Shown piece by piece: positions 14,175 to 26,700 of a stretch of 64,000 nt of DNA (the stretch's first letter is position 1; each line of letters starts with the position of its first letter). Where the stretch lies: positions 1 through 64,000 of the IMG/VR virus record IMGVR_UViG_3300042863_000830. One strand, given 5' to 3'. The notes beneath the pieces are model-generated. The model saw only the letters and a list, made by a program, of their open reading frames with translations. It ran no database searches and had not been told where the DNA came from. Source of the DNA: a virus. The position numbers and the translations under genes are program-made.

Positions 14175-14963
14175 ATGACAACAGCTAGTTTAGATTTTAT
14201 AGTAAAAAACTATTTACTTAAAAAAGGATACCCACTTCATTGGTATATGCAGTTTATGGTATACGCGGCAGATTGCTTGCGTGAAATTACTTTTGATGAC
14301 TTAAGAGTAATTAACACAAAGATATTGCCAGTAAATCAAAAAATTAACGCAGCAGAGCTACCAGAAGATTATCAAGATTATGTAACTGTTGGAGTTATGA
14401 TTGGTCAAAGAATAAGACCTCTAGTACCTACAAGTACATTAAACCCATTGATTAGTTTAGATGTAAATCAAAATTTTTCGGAGCAAGAATGGACTGACAA
14501 TGTGGTGCCACCCGGATCTAATGAAAATCAACTTTATTACGGAGCTTTGCCATATGCTCAATGGTTTACCGTAAGGTATAATGATTATGGTGAAAACATT
14601 GGTAGATTTTTTGGTTTAGGAGCAGGCTATCAAGAGGATACGTTTCAAGTATTTAAAGAAAGAAACCAAATCCAATTAGATCAAAAATTTTATGTAGAAA
14701 ATATTGTTTTACAATATGTTTCTGATGGTCAATCAGCAGACGCCGCATCACAAGTAGATCCATATGCTATTAGAACAATTCAGGCTTATATTGAATACCA
14801 AATGAAAGCTCATAACAGAACTTACAATATGGGAGAAAGGCAATTAGCTGAAAATTATTATATTAAAGAAAGAAAAATATTAAGAGCTAGAAAATCAGAT
14901 TGGAGTGTAGAGAAGATTAAGAGAATTGTTCAGAAAAATACAATGGGCGCACCAAAATCATAA
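14175..14963 (+). CDS. putative head-tail connector (ring/adaptor) protein
   Basis: 262 residues. The N-terminus YPLHWYMQFMVYAADCLREI with LPEDYQDYVTVGVMIGQRIR, and a helical C-terminus (IQAYIEYQMKAHNRTYNMGE, LAENYYIKERKILRARKSDW), matches a conserved structural protein of crAss-like and related phages that forms part of the portal-proximal connector, as I recall it. The exact ring is not identifiable. It lies immediately upstream of the large nozzle-like protein, as expected. Confidence 0.6.
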   Translation: MTTASLDFIVKNYLLKKGYPLHWYMQFMVYAADCLREITFDDLRVINTKILPVNQKINAAELPEDYQDYVTVGVMIGQRIRPLVPTSTLNPLISLDVNQNFSEQEWTDNVVPPGSNENQLYYGALPYAQWFTVRYNDYGENIGRFFGLGAGYQEDTFQVFKERNQIQLDQKFYVENIVLQYVSDGQSADAASQVDPYAIRTIQAYIEYQMKAHNRTYNMGERQLAENYYIKERKILRARKSDWSVEKIKRIVQKNTMGAPKS

Positions 14964-14968
14964 TTGAA

Positions 14969-17900
14969 ATGATCAGAAACAAAAAGATTTTTACAGGAGG
15001 AGCAAATCAAGATGATAGTTTACACTTAATTCAAGATGCTCAATATTTGAGAGTAATGAACGGCAGAGTCGGTGTAACTCAATACGGTAGAAATAATCGT
15101 GTCGAGGGTGTGCCGGGTACAACTTCAATACCTCAATCAAAATATCCTCCATATGGATCAAATATTACAATCGGAAGCTGTATAGATATAGAAAACGAAC
15201 GAATGGCGTGGTTTGTTTATAATACTATTGGAGATCATGGTATTTATTGTTATGACATGGTAGCAAATCAGGTTTATGCAGTAATATACGATAGTCAAAT
15301 AGAAGGCGGATTAAATTTTAATAAAGATTACAGAATAGATCGTAATTGTAAGGTAATAAATGGGGTGTTGTATTGGTCAGACAACTACAACGAACCCAAG
15401 AAAATCAACATTGATAAGGGGATTAAGACCAACCAAGCTGAATATAATACAAACGAAACTGCGTATGAAATTCCATCTGGCGGCATCCCATATACTACTT
15501 TTACAATAATTAGACGTCCGCCTTTTTATGCATTAAATGTAAATAAAGCCGAAAATGTAAGTTTTGATAATAATTTTATTGAAAATTCCGCATTTCAAAT
15601 GTGTTATTTTTATGATTTTGTAGATAATGAAAGATCTAGACTATCTGCTTTTAGTAATTTGATGAATTTTAATACGCCGGGCGAAACAAATAATTACATA
15701 GCGTGTAGCGTTCCTTTATCTGAATACATAGAAAGCGAAATTGAAAAAATAAATATTTGTGCTAAGGATGTTGTTACTAATGTTATTTATATTGTAAAAA
15801 CATTTGATAGAAATAATCCGGATGATGCTTTAGCGATATTTGAACATAACGAAGGAACAAATCAACTTGAATTTGATTTTTATAATGATATAGTTGGTAT
15901 TCCTTTAAGTTCAAGTGAAACTTCTGTTCCGTATGATTTAGTACCATTAAAAAGTACAACATTGGAAACAGCAACAGCTAGGTTATTTTTAGCAAATAAT
16001 TTAGCAGGGTATGACACCCCATTAACTACAAGTTTAGCCATTGCGTCCACAACATCAACTACACCTTCAAGTAATAGTTTTATATCAGTTGTTAAAACAT
16101 ATAGCATCGCTATTAGAAATAAATATGATACAGGAGATATAAGATCAGAAGTTGTAGGGTATCTTTACGCTGCAGGAGAGGTAAATACTACTTATTTTTA
16201 CAATGCCTATAAAAATAGTTATTATAATGGTTTCCCAGCAACACTAGATTTGTCTGATGCAGATGGGGAATTTGCGAACGAAGGTAATTTTTTAACATGG
16301 TATGTTGCAAATTACAATCCAGCAAATACAAATTATGAATGGTATCCTCCTTTTTTTGGTAATCCCGCATTTACATTTACCTCTGGATCAACTCCATCTT
16401 ATTATGTTACAATAGTTAATAACGTAGACGCTTTTAGTGCGCAAACCGTATTTAAAAGTAGTGCTACATATAATATATCTGTGGTATTTTATGATAGATT
16501 TAGAAGAAGATCTGGTGTAGTTGACAAACCAATTAATTACACATTAGCTAATTTAACAGAAGATCAAAATTCTTTTATTCAATATTTAAATTGGACATTA
16601 AGTAATACAAATGCCATAAATGAAATACCTAATTGGGCATATTATTACCAAATAGTTCAAACTAAAAATTTAATACAATCCGATTTTGTACAAATAGCTA
16701 CAAATGGTATTCAATATGCAACAAAGCAAGATATTGCTTCTGGAGGCGGGTATACTTATGGTAATACATATTCAATAGGTGTTTATGCAATTGGCTTAAA
16801 TATTTCAAGTTTAACATCTGTGGGTTTAGGGTATAATTATAAAGAAGGAGATATGTGCAGAATAACAGACACAAGTGCAAGTTACAATGTCCAAGTCTTA
16901 GGCCAAGATGGTGAATATGTATTGATAGAAGCGTTTGATTTTGGTACTGTTTCTACTTCGGATTATAAAATAATAGAATTATATACGCCTAAAAAAAGTT
17001 CTACTCAAGAGCCTTATTATGAGGTAAGTCAGGTTTATGAAATAGAAAATCCTACTCAATCAAATAGGGAATTTAGTACAATTAACGGACAATTAATAGG
17101 GGATGTTTATATTTTACAAAGAATCGATGCGGCTAGTACAAATTATTTTACTGAAAATATGTCGCCATTTGACAGAGCATGGCAATATTGGAATACAAAT
17201 TCTGGATGGCCTAATTTTATAACAAATTTAGGGCAAGCTAGAAATGAATATGAAATAAGATATTCTAATGTTTATACAACCGGCGCATCTAACAACGGCT
17301 TAAGTACGTTTGAAGTATTAAATTTTAAAACAGTGCCACTTGGCATGGGTAATATACAAAAATTACAACTTGCATCTAAAACAACAGAGCAGGGGGTTGT
17401 TATGTTAGCCATTGGATCGTTCCAGACGGCATCTTGTTATCTTGGCGAGGTTCAAGTGGTAGGAGCATCTCAAAATGCCTTCTTAGCTCAAGATGTGGCT
17501 GTAATAGGTACAATTAATGTATTAAAGGGTATGCTAGGCACAACACAGCCAGAAACGGTAGTTGAGTATCTTGGGGTTATTTTTTGGTATGACCTTAATA
17601 ACGGCCAAATAGCTCAATATAGCTCAAATGGAGTATTCCCAATTAGTTCTTTCAAAATGGAAAGACTATTTAAAAATTATGCAAAAGGCTATTTAGCAGC
17701 TAATTCTAATAACTTAGATAATATAAACGGATTTCATCATATTCCAACCTACATTGATCCATTCCATAAAGAATTTGGAATATCATTGCCGGGCTTGATT
17801 TATGAGAACTATGCAGACACATTGCCTAGTTATCCAACTGTACCAGCATACGCAAGTTCTATTATAAATAGATTTGATATGTCTGATAACTTGTCTAAGA

Positions 17901-18442
17901 CCGTAGTTTTTCATTTGCAAGATAACCAATGGAAAAGCGACTATCAATTTATAGCTGAACAATACGAATATTTTGAAAACAGAATGTTTGGCTTTAAAAA
18001 CGGGGCTTTATATGAGTTTAATACTAATACTTCCACGTGGAACACTTGGTTTGGTACTCAATACCCCGTTAGGATTTGTTGGGTGGTTAATCAACCATTA
18101 AGCGGATTAAAAGATATGGCAGAATTGGTAGTTGAGGGTAATCAAGCCCCAGATTACACGGTTTTGTACACTACGCTTCCAAACACACAAATTACAGATT
18201 TGACAGAAACAGAGTTTGTAAGCCAAGAAGGAATATACTACGGAAGGTTTTTGAGAGATAGACTATCGCCCAATGCAACAGGTACGCCGGATCAGAAGAT
18301 GTTAAACGGAGATGTAATTCTTTCTCAAATTCCTCAAATTATGGCTGAATGGCAGTCTTACGACTCAATAATTTATGTTAATTTTGTAGATGTAGGATTT
18401 AACCTGTCAAGAGGTCAAAATTTTATTTTAGGTAATCAATAA
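14969..18442 (+). CDS. large tail nozzle / stabilisation-type protein
   Basis: 1157 residues, beta-rich throughout, rich in Tyr, Asn and Thr. Early blades such as ERMAWFVYNTIGDHGIYCYD and VLYWSDNYNEPKKINI look like beta-propeller repeats, seen in T7 gp12-type nozzles and in crAss-like tail-hub proteins. The C-terminal third (QLASKTTEQGVVMLAIGSF, FEVLNFKTVPLGMG, LSKTVVFHLQDNQWKSDYQF) also suggests receptor-side structural folds. No signal peptide or enzymatic motif. Position after the connector proteins and before ejection-type genes supports a tail-tube role in a short-tailed virion. Confidence 0.65.
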   Translation: MIRNKKIFTGGANQDDSLHLIQDAQYLRVMNGRVGVTQYGRNNRVEGVPGTTSIPQSKYPPYGSNITIGSCIDIENERMAWFVYNTIGDHGIYCYDMVANQVYAVIYDSQIEGGLNFNKDYRIDRNCKVINGVLYWSDNYNEPKKINIDKGIKTNQAEYNTNETAYEIPSGGIPYTTFTIIRRPPFYALNVNKAENVSFDNNFIENSAFQMCYFYDFVDNERSRLSAFSNLMNFNTPGETNNYIACSVPLSEYIESEIEKINICAKDVVTNVIYIVKTFDRNNPDDALAIFEHNEGTNQLEFDFYNDIVGIPLSSSETSVPYDLVPLKSTTLETATARLFLANNLAGYDTPLTTSLAIASTTSTTPSSNSFISVVKTYSIAIRNKYDTGDIRSEVVGYLYAAGEVNTTYFYNAYKNSYYNGFPATLDLSDADGEFANEGNFLTWYVANYNPANTNYEWYPPFFGNPAFTFTSGSTPSYYVTIVNNVDAFSAQTVFKSSATYNISVVFYDRFRRRSGVVDKPINYTLANLTEDQNSFIQYLNWTLSNTNAINEIPNWAYYYQIVQTKNLIQSDFVQIATNGIQYATKQDIASGGGYTYGNTYSIGVYAIGLNISSLTSVGLGYNYKEGDMCRITDTSASYNVQVLGQDGEYVLIEAFDFGTVSTSDYKIIELYTPKKSSTQEPYYEVSQVYEIENPTQSNREFSTINGQLIGDVYILQRIDAASTNYFTENMSPFDRAWQYWNTNSGWPNFITNLGQARNEYEIRYSNVYTTGASNNGLSTFEVLNFKTVPLGMGNIQKLQLASKTTEQGVVMLAIGSFQTASCYLGEVQVVGASQNAFLAQDVAVIGTINVLKGMLGTTQPETVVEYLGVIFWYDLNNGQIAQYSSNGVFPISSFKMERLFKNYAKGYLAANSNNLDNINGFHHIPTYIDPFHKEFGISLPGLIYENYADTLPSYPTVPAYASSIINRFDMSDNLSKTVVFHLQDNQWKSDYQFIAEQYEYFENRMFGFKNGALYEFNTNTSTWNTWFGTQYPVRICWVVNQPLSGLKDMAELVVEGNQAPDYTVLYTTLPNTQITDLTETEFVSQEGIYYGRFLRDRLSPNATGTPDQKMLNGDVILSQIPQIMAEWQSYDSIIYVNFVDVGFNLSRGQNFILGNQ

Positions 18443-18472
18443 AAGTATTAATTTTAATTTAAATAGAACATT

Positions 18473-19171
18473 ATGCCAATAGATCCAATGACAGCTGGCC
18501 TCATAGTAAGCGGTGTAAGCGCTTTAGGTAAAGGGATATTCGGTGCAACTCAGATGAGTAAAGCAAACAGATTAAATCCTCAATTTGCAGAGTATAAAGA
18601 AAATCCTTTAGCTAAACAAAATTTAGGTGTAGCTCAACAATTATTTTATGGCAGAACGCCGGGCATGAGTCAAGCTCAAGCCAATATTCAAGCAGCTCAA
18701 GCAAATCAATTGGCAGCAGGTCAAAGAGGCGCAACTGACTCTGCAACATTATTAGCACTAGGCGCAGGATCACAAGGCGCAACTAATGCAGCACTATCAA
18801 ACCTTGCAGCGCAAGAAGCTCAACAAAAAATGGGTATGTTTGATAATTTAAGTAGAGCATATGCAATGTCTATTGGAGAAGGAGATAAAGTACAACAAAA
18901 TAAAATGATGAAATTCCAATTTGATGCAAATGCACAAAATGCATTACGTCAATCTGGTATTAGTAATATATTCGGTGGGGCAAGCGATATCGCAGGAGGA
19001 TTAATGCAATATGGTAATTATCAAAATGCTCAGGATTACAATGAGGCATTGCGCGGATTGATTGGGAAGGGGGTTGGTTCAGTTGCTCCAACAATAGGAA
19101 GCAATTTATCGCAAAAGCAAATAAATAGAATGATGGGTAACCCATACGGTTTAAATTTTTCAAATCAATAA
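18473..19171 (+). CDS. putative internal virion (ejection) protein, small
   Basis: 232 residues, rich in Ala, Gln and Gly. An N-terminal hydrophobic Gly-rich segment (AGLIVSGVSALGKGIFG) resembling a membrane-active helix is followed by long Ala/Gln helices (QAQANIQAAQANQLAAGQ). This composition and position resemble the T7 gp14-type core protein, which enters the host envelope during DNA ejection. Motif evidence is compositional only. Confidence 0.6.
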   Translation: MPIDPMTAGLIVSGVSALGKGIFGATQMSKANRLNPQFAEYKENPLAKQNLGVAQQLFYGRTPGMSQAQANIQAAQANQLAAGQRGATDSATLLALGAGSQGATNAALSNLAAQEAQQKMGMFDNLSRAYAMSIGEGDKVQQNKMMKFQFDANAQNALRQSGISNIFGGASDIAGGLMQYGNYQNAQDYNEALRGLIGKGVGSVAPTIGSNLSQKQINRMMGNPYGLNFSNQ

Positions 19172-19174
19172 CAA

Positions 19175-20701
19175 ATGGCAAACGGAAATTTAGGTAGTTA
19201 TGCGGTAACGCTTCCAAATGTGTTTCAAGCTCCGGGACAGGCTTTGCAGTCTGCAACTGAACAAGTGCAAAGACAAGGTGAAAATCTTGCTCAAATGCAA
19301 ATGCGTCAACAGGAAATTGCTGAAAGAAAAGCTGAAAGAGATGAAGCTCAATTGTATAGAAAAATGCAAACTATACAAGAGCTTTCTGATTTGTCAAAAT
19401 ATCAAACAGCAAATGATGTAGCAAATGCTATTGGAAATAAAAATGCTTTTGAAATAAGAAAAAAATATATAGACCTTGCAAGGCAGGGTAAGGTTAACGA
19501 TGCTGATATTTTTGAGGGAATTAATAAAGAAATAGCTTCTACTGCACAAGGAATGAACGCATTAAAAGCGGAAGGCGAAAATTTTGAAAATGAACTAAAA
19601 AATATGAAGCAGATAATGCCAAAATTAGATGCGCCAAGAATATTGCGAGATTATAGAAAAGATGTAGTTAATAGAAGAATAGAAGATGGAGTTTCATTTA
19701 AAAATCCACTAGAGGTTCAGCAATCTGAATTTGCTACTAACTTATTAGATCCGGATAACTTAAGTGATTATTTAACAGATATAAGCGATTTAGAAAAGCA
19801 AGTAGTAAGCCCCAAATCTGTAAGAGAAATGAATTTGGCAGTAGGTTCTTCAAAAGACTTTGTTCCATTTGAAGGTAAAGTTCCATTTTTTGCTGAAGCG
19901 GTATTACCAGAAGGGTATATAGAGGGGGATTATTTGCCAAAAGGATTTGTACCCGAAACAAGGGTTAAGTCAGAAATCATTCCTGAAATAAAAAAATTAA
20001 CAGGACTTGATTTTAAAGTAGTTCCTGATGATGTATATAGCAATTTCGCAGACGATCCAATTGGGAAAACAAATGTCATTGCATTAGCAAAGCAAAAGTT
20101 TCCTACATACAAAAATTTTACACCTGTTGAAAAGTATAATGCTCAAAAAAATGCACTTTATGATTATATAACCAAAAAAAATGTAAGCGGTTTTACAAGC
20201 AAAGAAAGAAAGGTAAAAGCAGATACTAATATAAATATTCCAAAAGAAGGTACGCCAACAGTTGATTTATGGTCTGGTATTAAAAATTTAGTAGAATCTA
20301 CAAAAGAAGGATTTGCTACACCTTTTAATGAACTTTCAGCAAAAACTCAAGGTATATTATTAGATTTTGCAAGAGATGCAAGTGGAAAAGGTAAAGATGA
20401 ATTAAATCAAACTAATATAGTTTTAAAGAAAAATCCACAAGGAGAAATAGCTATATATAAATATAATAGTAAAAAGCAATTATTGGGTGATATGATTGTT
20501 CCACTGAATGAGCAGGATGTGAATATAGAGGGACAAGCAACCGCTGCTGGGAAAACAGAAATAGCTCGAAAAGGGGAAAAATCAGATGAAAAAACTTATA
20601 TTGCAGGAGGTAAAAAGTATACAAAATCTGATTTAAATAAGATGGGTTATACTGATGATCAAATAAAAGAGGCTATTAAATTAGGTACAATTAAACAATA
20701 A
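19175..20701 (+). CDS. putative internal virion protein, coiled coil
   Basis: 508 residues. An N-terminal coiled coil (about residues 20-75, QVQRQGENLAQMQMRQQEIA onward) precedes mixed charged regions and a C-terminal Lys-rich helix containing KSDLNKMGYTDDQIKEAIKL. No enzymatic motif was seen. Tightly spaced between the Ala/Gln-rich protein and the giant protein, it is probably the second ejection component (T7 gp15-like by position). Confidence 0.55.
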   Translation: MANGNLGSYAVTLPNVFQAPGQALQSATEQVQRQGENLAQMQMRQQEIAERKAERDEAQLYRKMQTIQELSDLSKYQTANDVANAIGNKNAFEIRKKYIDLARQGKVNDADIFEGINKEIASTAQGMNALKAEGENFENELKNMKQIMPKLDAPRILRDYRKDVVNRRIEDGVSFKNPLEVQQSEFATNLLDPDNLSDYLTDISDLEKQVVSPKSVREMNLAVGSSKDFVPFEGKVPFFAEAVLPEGYIEGDYLPKGFVPETRVKSEIIPEIKKLTGLDFKVVPDDVYSNFADDPIGKTNVIALAKQKFPTYKNFTPVEKYNAQKNALYDYITKKNVSGFTSKERKVKADTNINIPKEGTPTVDLWSGIKNLVESTKEGFATPFNELSAKTQGILLDFARDASGKGKDELNQTNIVLKKNPQGEIAIYKYNSKKQLLGDMIVPLNEQDVNIEGQATAAGKTEIARKGEKSDEKTYIAGGKKYTKSDLNKMGYTDDQIKEAIKLGTIKQ

Positions 20702-20703
20702 TA

Positions 20704-23700
20704 ATGGCAGAAGAAATTTTAAATAACGATCCTTTAGGTATATTGTCAAAACCTAAAAATGATCAAGATCCATTAGGTATCTTAAAAAAAAAAGAATCTA
20801 CACCTTTAGGATCTTCGGTTACACCATTACCATCTCAAGATAAGTTTCAGCAAGGGTTAGCTATGGCTAAAAGCCCAATAGCTTCTGCTGTAAATAAAGA
20901 TACACAAAAAGACAATAATTGGTTTGCTGGAATGTATAACAATCTTGTTAAACCTATATCATCCCTTGCAGGAGGAACCGCATATTTGGCAGAAGCTGTG
21001 TTGGGGGGTAGGCCAGAAGCTATGGTTACTCGTCTTGCATCTGCAAGAGAATTTCAAAAATCAACTGAATCTTTTTTTGATAAATTAAGATCTGAAAAAT
21101 CATCAAAAGAATACGAGCAAAAGCAAGCGAAAGAATTTGATGTTACACCTGTGCAGAAGGAAAATCAAATGTCCAGAGAAGATGCACTGACGCTGACAAT
21201 GATTGATCCGGAAAAATTAACTCCTATTCAATTAAAAAAATATAATGAAATTTTAGTAAAAAATAAAGGAAAAGAAAAGCCATCTTCAATTTTCAGTGGA
21301 GTTGACGCTAAAGATGTAAAATCAATGGCTTTCCAAACTCCGGGACAATTATTAAGTTTTATAATGGGGGCATACACTGCTGGTACTACATATATACCTC
21401 AGTCAATTAGTGATGCATCAAATGAAATTTATGAAACAGATAAAGGTAATAAATTAAATGATGGCCAAAAAGCGGCTTATATATTTACGCAAGCAGCAGC
21501 TCAGTATGCTTTAGAAAAGGTTTCTTTAGATTTAATATTAAAAAATACAGGATTAGGAAAAGCTGCAAAACAAAAAATTGCCAATGAAATAGTAGATAAA
21601 TTTGTTGCAAAAGGTGTTAAGGCAACTGCTGAAGATGTAGAAAAAGAAGCAATACGATTGGCTAGCTCTATGGCGTCTAAAGCAAAAAGAATTGGAATCA
21701 AAGCTGCAACTGGAGCAGCGGTAGAACCCGGCACAGAGGCATTGCAAACAGGTGCCGCAGAAGGGGTTAAATTATTAACAAATAAAATTTCAAAAACAGA
21801 TGTTTTTAATGAAGAAGATATAATTGCTAATTTAGGTAAAAATATGATTAATTCTGCTGCAATGGCAACCGGCCCCGGAGCTATTGGTGGAGGATTTGTA
21901 GGCTCATTTCAAAATACAAAAAAAGCAATTAGGGAAGAAATCGCAAACGAAAAGGATGTTAATACTATTCAAAGTGAAATAAACAAACAAGTTGAAGAAG
22001 GAAATATAACTCCAGAAGAAGCGCAAGCTGCAAATATTACAGCAAAACAATATGCAGATATAGCTAGTAAAATACCGTCAACAGTAACTCCTCAAGATAA
22101 GTATAAGATTATTGGCGGTATTGAACAAAGAGAGGCTTTAAATATAAAAAAACAACAAGCATATGAAGAATTAACTGATTTAGATCCTGTATTTAAAAAA
22201 GAAAAGCAAGATCAAATTGATTTAATTCAGGCTAAGATAGACGAAACAAATGATTATTTAGAAGGCATTGTAAGTGGTAAAAAACCTGAATATAAAGAGA
22301 AAAGAGGAATGTACTTTAAAGTAGATTCTGAAGGCAATGAAACGCCTATAAATAAGGAAACCTATGATTTAGCTACGTCTATTCGTGATGAAGATAAAGT
22401 AAAAGAAAAGCAACAGTTTGACCAATTTGTAAATAGAATTGTAGAAGGGGAAAGAATGCAAACTCCTGAAGATTTACAATTCTACGAAAATAACAAGACA
22501 GAGATTGAAAAGGCGTTAAAAACAAAGGCAGAAGAAACAAAACCTGCTGTTGTAATGCCAGAAGAAAACGTAGCTCCTCAAGTAGTAGAGCCAAGCAAAG
22601 GCGCTGCCGTTATCATGCCAGAGGGGAATATTGCAGCAGAAACAACAGTAGTAGGCGCACAACAACAAGGCAAAGCTCCTTCTGTTATAATGCCAGAAGC
22701 TAATGTAGCTCCTGAAGTTGCAGTTAAACCAACTGAAGTAGATAAAAGGCAAAAACAATTAGAAAGGGTTGAAAGGCTTAATCCTGATGCAGGATTCCCA
22801 TTGTTCAATGTGGGGCAAGTCCATAATGACGGGAATAGATATATCGTTAGCAATGCAACAGATAACAGAACAAATCGTAACGCAGAAGGCGTTGTAGTTA
22901 TTTCTAAAATTATAGAGCCAGCTCAAGTAGATGAAAATGGCAAAATGACCAAAGCCGCTACCGTTGAAACAACAATTTTTGATTCAAAAGAGGATGCTCA
23001 AAAGGCACTACAAGATAACTATAATAAATATAAGGCTATTGCCGAAGAAAGATTATCAAAAGCTCAAGCAGAAGTTAAACCAACTGAAGCAAAGCCAGAA
23101 GTTAAATCTAAATTAGAAGCGTTTAAAACTAAGTTTGCTCCACAGCCTAAAGAGGTTTCAATAAGTGGTGCGAAAGGCGCAGAAACTAGAAAAATTAAAG
23201 AAGAAGCCGGGAAGGTAATGCCAAAGGATGCTCGAGGATTTGCTTTGTCTTGGCTAGCCAATAGTGGTGAAAAGATAAGTTCAGATTCAGTAAATAAATT
23301 ACTTGGATCGTTTAGGGCATCTCTTAACGTTGGTAAAACAAAAAAAACACAAGAAGCATCAACAAGGGATTATGTTGATAATCAAGGACAAGAAATAGAT
23401 ACAATTGCAGATAATATTTGGGATAATTTACCAGAAGGGTTAGAAGATAAAATTTCTAGTTCTCAAATTAGAGATCAATTAGAAATGCTTATTTCTGAAT
23501 ATCCAACTAAAAAAGCAGCAGCAGCAGCCCTTGTTCAATATGCTGGAGAAGATTTAAGTTTAGATCAACAAAGGGCTAAATATGAAGAAGGTAAGGGAAT
23601 TGAAGAAATGAAAACAATTCCAATAGTTGATTCTAGAGGCGAAATAGAAGGCGGATATCAGGTTCCGGTTTCAGATGATAGAACATTTATTTTTAGTAAA

Positions 23701-26700
23701 GATTATGAAACAGAAGTTAAAACGATTCCAATTGAATTTGAGGGCGGATTTGTTCCATTTGTAGAAGGTGAAGAAGATTTGCCATTTGCAGTAGAAGAAC
23801 CAACAACAGAAGAAGTAGCCCAAATGCAAGATATAGTAAAAGACTATATTGATGATGGAACTACGTCTTTAACTGAAATTAAAAAAGCCATTGCTAAAGA
23901 ACTTGGATACAATACCAAGAAACTAAGACAGACAATAGATGATGCTTTTAATAAATACACAGCAACAAAAAAAGCAGCTCCGGCAGAAGTAACAAGCGGT
24001 GTTATTGGCAGAATTGGGAACGCATTGAAAAAGATGTTTGGAAAAGATGCTCAAAAGCCTTTTATAGCAAAAGACTCAAAAGCGTTAGAAGCAAAATTAA
24101 ATGATATAAAAGATGATGTGAGATTTCAAATTGAAGCAGGGTTCAGAGGCACAAACGATATGCCAGTTGCATATAGATACGATACAGATAAAGTGGCTAG
24201 AGAAAGATTTGATATACCTAAATTAAAACAAATAGGTGCAGGAAGCGACAGGGTGGTATTTGATCTTGGTGATGGTAAAGTATTAAAAGTTGCAAAAACG
24301 CCTAGAGGATTAGAGCAAAATATACATGAAGGTGATTATTATTTGTCAGGATCTATTATACCAGAGGTATTTGAAAGAGGATTAAACTATGTTGTAGTTG
24401 AAAAGATAGAGCCACCATTGAAAGCAACTAAAGGTTCTGATAAGTTAAATGACCTTTTAAATAAAATACAAAAGTTCTCTCAAAAAGACTTTGATAACCA
24501 TGTTCCAGAATTGCAAGAAGTAATTGAAGAATACGAGATGTCAGATATATTCAATTACGATTTATTGTGGAATGATTTTAAGGCTAAGCGAAATTGGGGA
24601 TTAAAAGACGGGCAGCCATTGCATTTAGATGGAGGTTCATTTGGTGGATTGCAAATGCTAGATAAATTTAAAGGTCAAAAACCATTAAGTGATCCTGAAT
24701 TTAGAGATATCTATAATAAAAGCAAAAAGGCAAAAATTGAAAATAAAGACGTAGATAAGTTTACAAAGTTTATGGCTACGCCTGATGCGGATATACTTGG
24801 ATTTACTTACAAAAACAAAATGTATTTAAATGGAGAAAAATTAAATCCAAATACTCCAATACACGAAGCAGGGCATATATGGGTTGAGTGGACAAAAACA
24901 AACGATCCAAAGATTTATGCAAAAGGTATGCAATTGGTTGAAGGTTCTCCATATTTAGCAAAAGCAAAAGAAAGCAAGTTCTATCAGCAGCAAACAGAAA
25001 ATATGAATGATGCTGAAAAGGCGGAATATTTTAAGAACGAGGCATTGGCTATGGCTATTGGAGATAAAGGTGCGCAATTCGTTGTAGAGTCTAAGAAAGA
25101 GTCGTTTAAGGATTGGTTAAAAGCATTATGGACTAAAATAAAAAGTTTAACAGGATTTAAAGATTTGACAGATCAAGAGTTTCAAGATCTTACATTTGAA
25201 GAATTTTCTAAAATGGCTGTTAAGGAGATTTTAGGGGTAGAGAATGACTTAGACCAGTTCCAAGCTGCAAGATCAATAAAGAAAAAGAAAGAATTTGTAA
25301 AAAACAAGATAAGGGGAGAAGCTAATAAAAGAGCAATAGATGATTTTGAGATAGATGATATGGTTAAGTTAATCAAAGCAGATTATGATTTACAAACATT
25401 TAAAAATATAAAAGATGCCGTACAAAAGCGAAGCGCAGAGGAGGTACTTCCAAGCCAACCGCGCAAAATTGGAGAAAGAAGGGGTGAACGTAGACGAGTG
25501 GAACCAAGAATCGAAGGGCAAGCAGTTGCCGGAGAAGGTAAAACAACACAAGCCGAAGATTTTGAGGAAATCTCTGAGGAAATTGAAAATGTAGGTTTAG
25601 ATAATGAAGATGTAGATTATCTTGGTATTACAAATAAAGAATTGAATCAATTAAGAGAATCTTTAGGATTGCCAGAATATACTGGAACAGAGATTGAAAC
25701 ACATGAAATGTTAAGAGAAATTGCTGCTAAGATGATTAAAAAGAAAGCAAGCATAGAAAATCTGTACAAAAAAATCAGAAATGGTCAGCCTCTTAAAAAT
25801 TATGAAGTAGCATTCATGGCTGAATATAGAGCTGCTTTAGATTTGGAATTAAAGAATAATCCTTCAAAAGAATTGCTTGAAAAAGTAAAAGAATTTGTTG
25901 ACAATTCTCAAACTGCAGGATCATTATCAGGTAAATCATTGCAAAGTTTTCAAATAGTAAAAAAAATAAACGAAGCTAATACGTTGTCTAATTTCTTGCT
26001 TTCAAGGCAAGAAGATAAGGGTTTCGCATTAACAGATAAAATGATATCTGTAGAAACATCTAAATTTGAAAAAGTTCAAAAAGCAAAAGAAGATCTTGAA
26101 ATTTCAATAGAGCAAGATATTGAGAAACAGCTTTCATACGAAGCTAAAAAAGAGCCTAAAAAAACTAAGGAAGAATATGCAAAAGAAAGAAAAGAGGCTT
26201 TAGAAGCAGCAAGAGAAGCCATAAAAAAGGTTAATAGGGGAGATTACGGGTTGTTTGCAGTGCCTACCTTTGGGGTTCCTCAATTATATGCAGCGGCACC
26301 ACATATTAATAAATATGCAAGAAGTTTATTTTCTGAAGGTGTTTCTAAATTAGATGATATTGTAACAGAAATTCAAAAAGAATTTTCAAGTATAATAGAT
26401 GGTCTTACAAAAAGAGATGTCATTGATGTTATTGCAGGAAAGTATAATACTCAAAAAAGAACAGAAAACACAATTAATGCTGGTTTAAGATTATTGAAAA
26501 GAGAAGCAGATTTACTAGGTCAATTAGAACTTGCAAGAAAAGGCGAAGAAGAAGCTAAAACAGAAAAAGAATTAGCTACAAAGAGCAGAAGAATAGTTGA
26601 ACTTGAAAGAAAAATAAAAGAAGTAAGAGAATTAAACAGATCAAAAGAAGTTGCAGAAGAAGGAGTGTCGGAGCAATCTCCGAGCATTGGTAAAGATGAT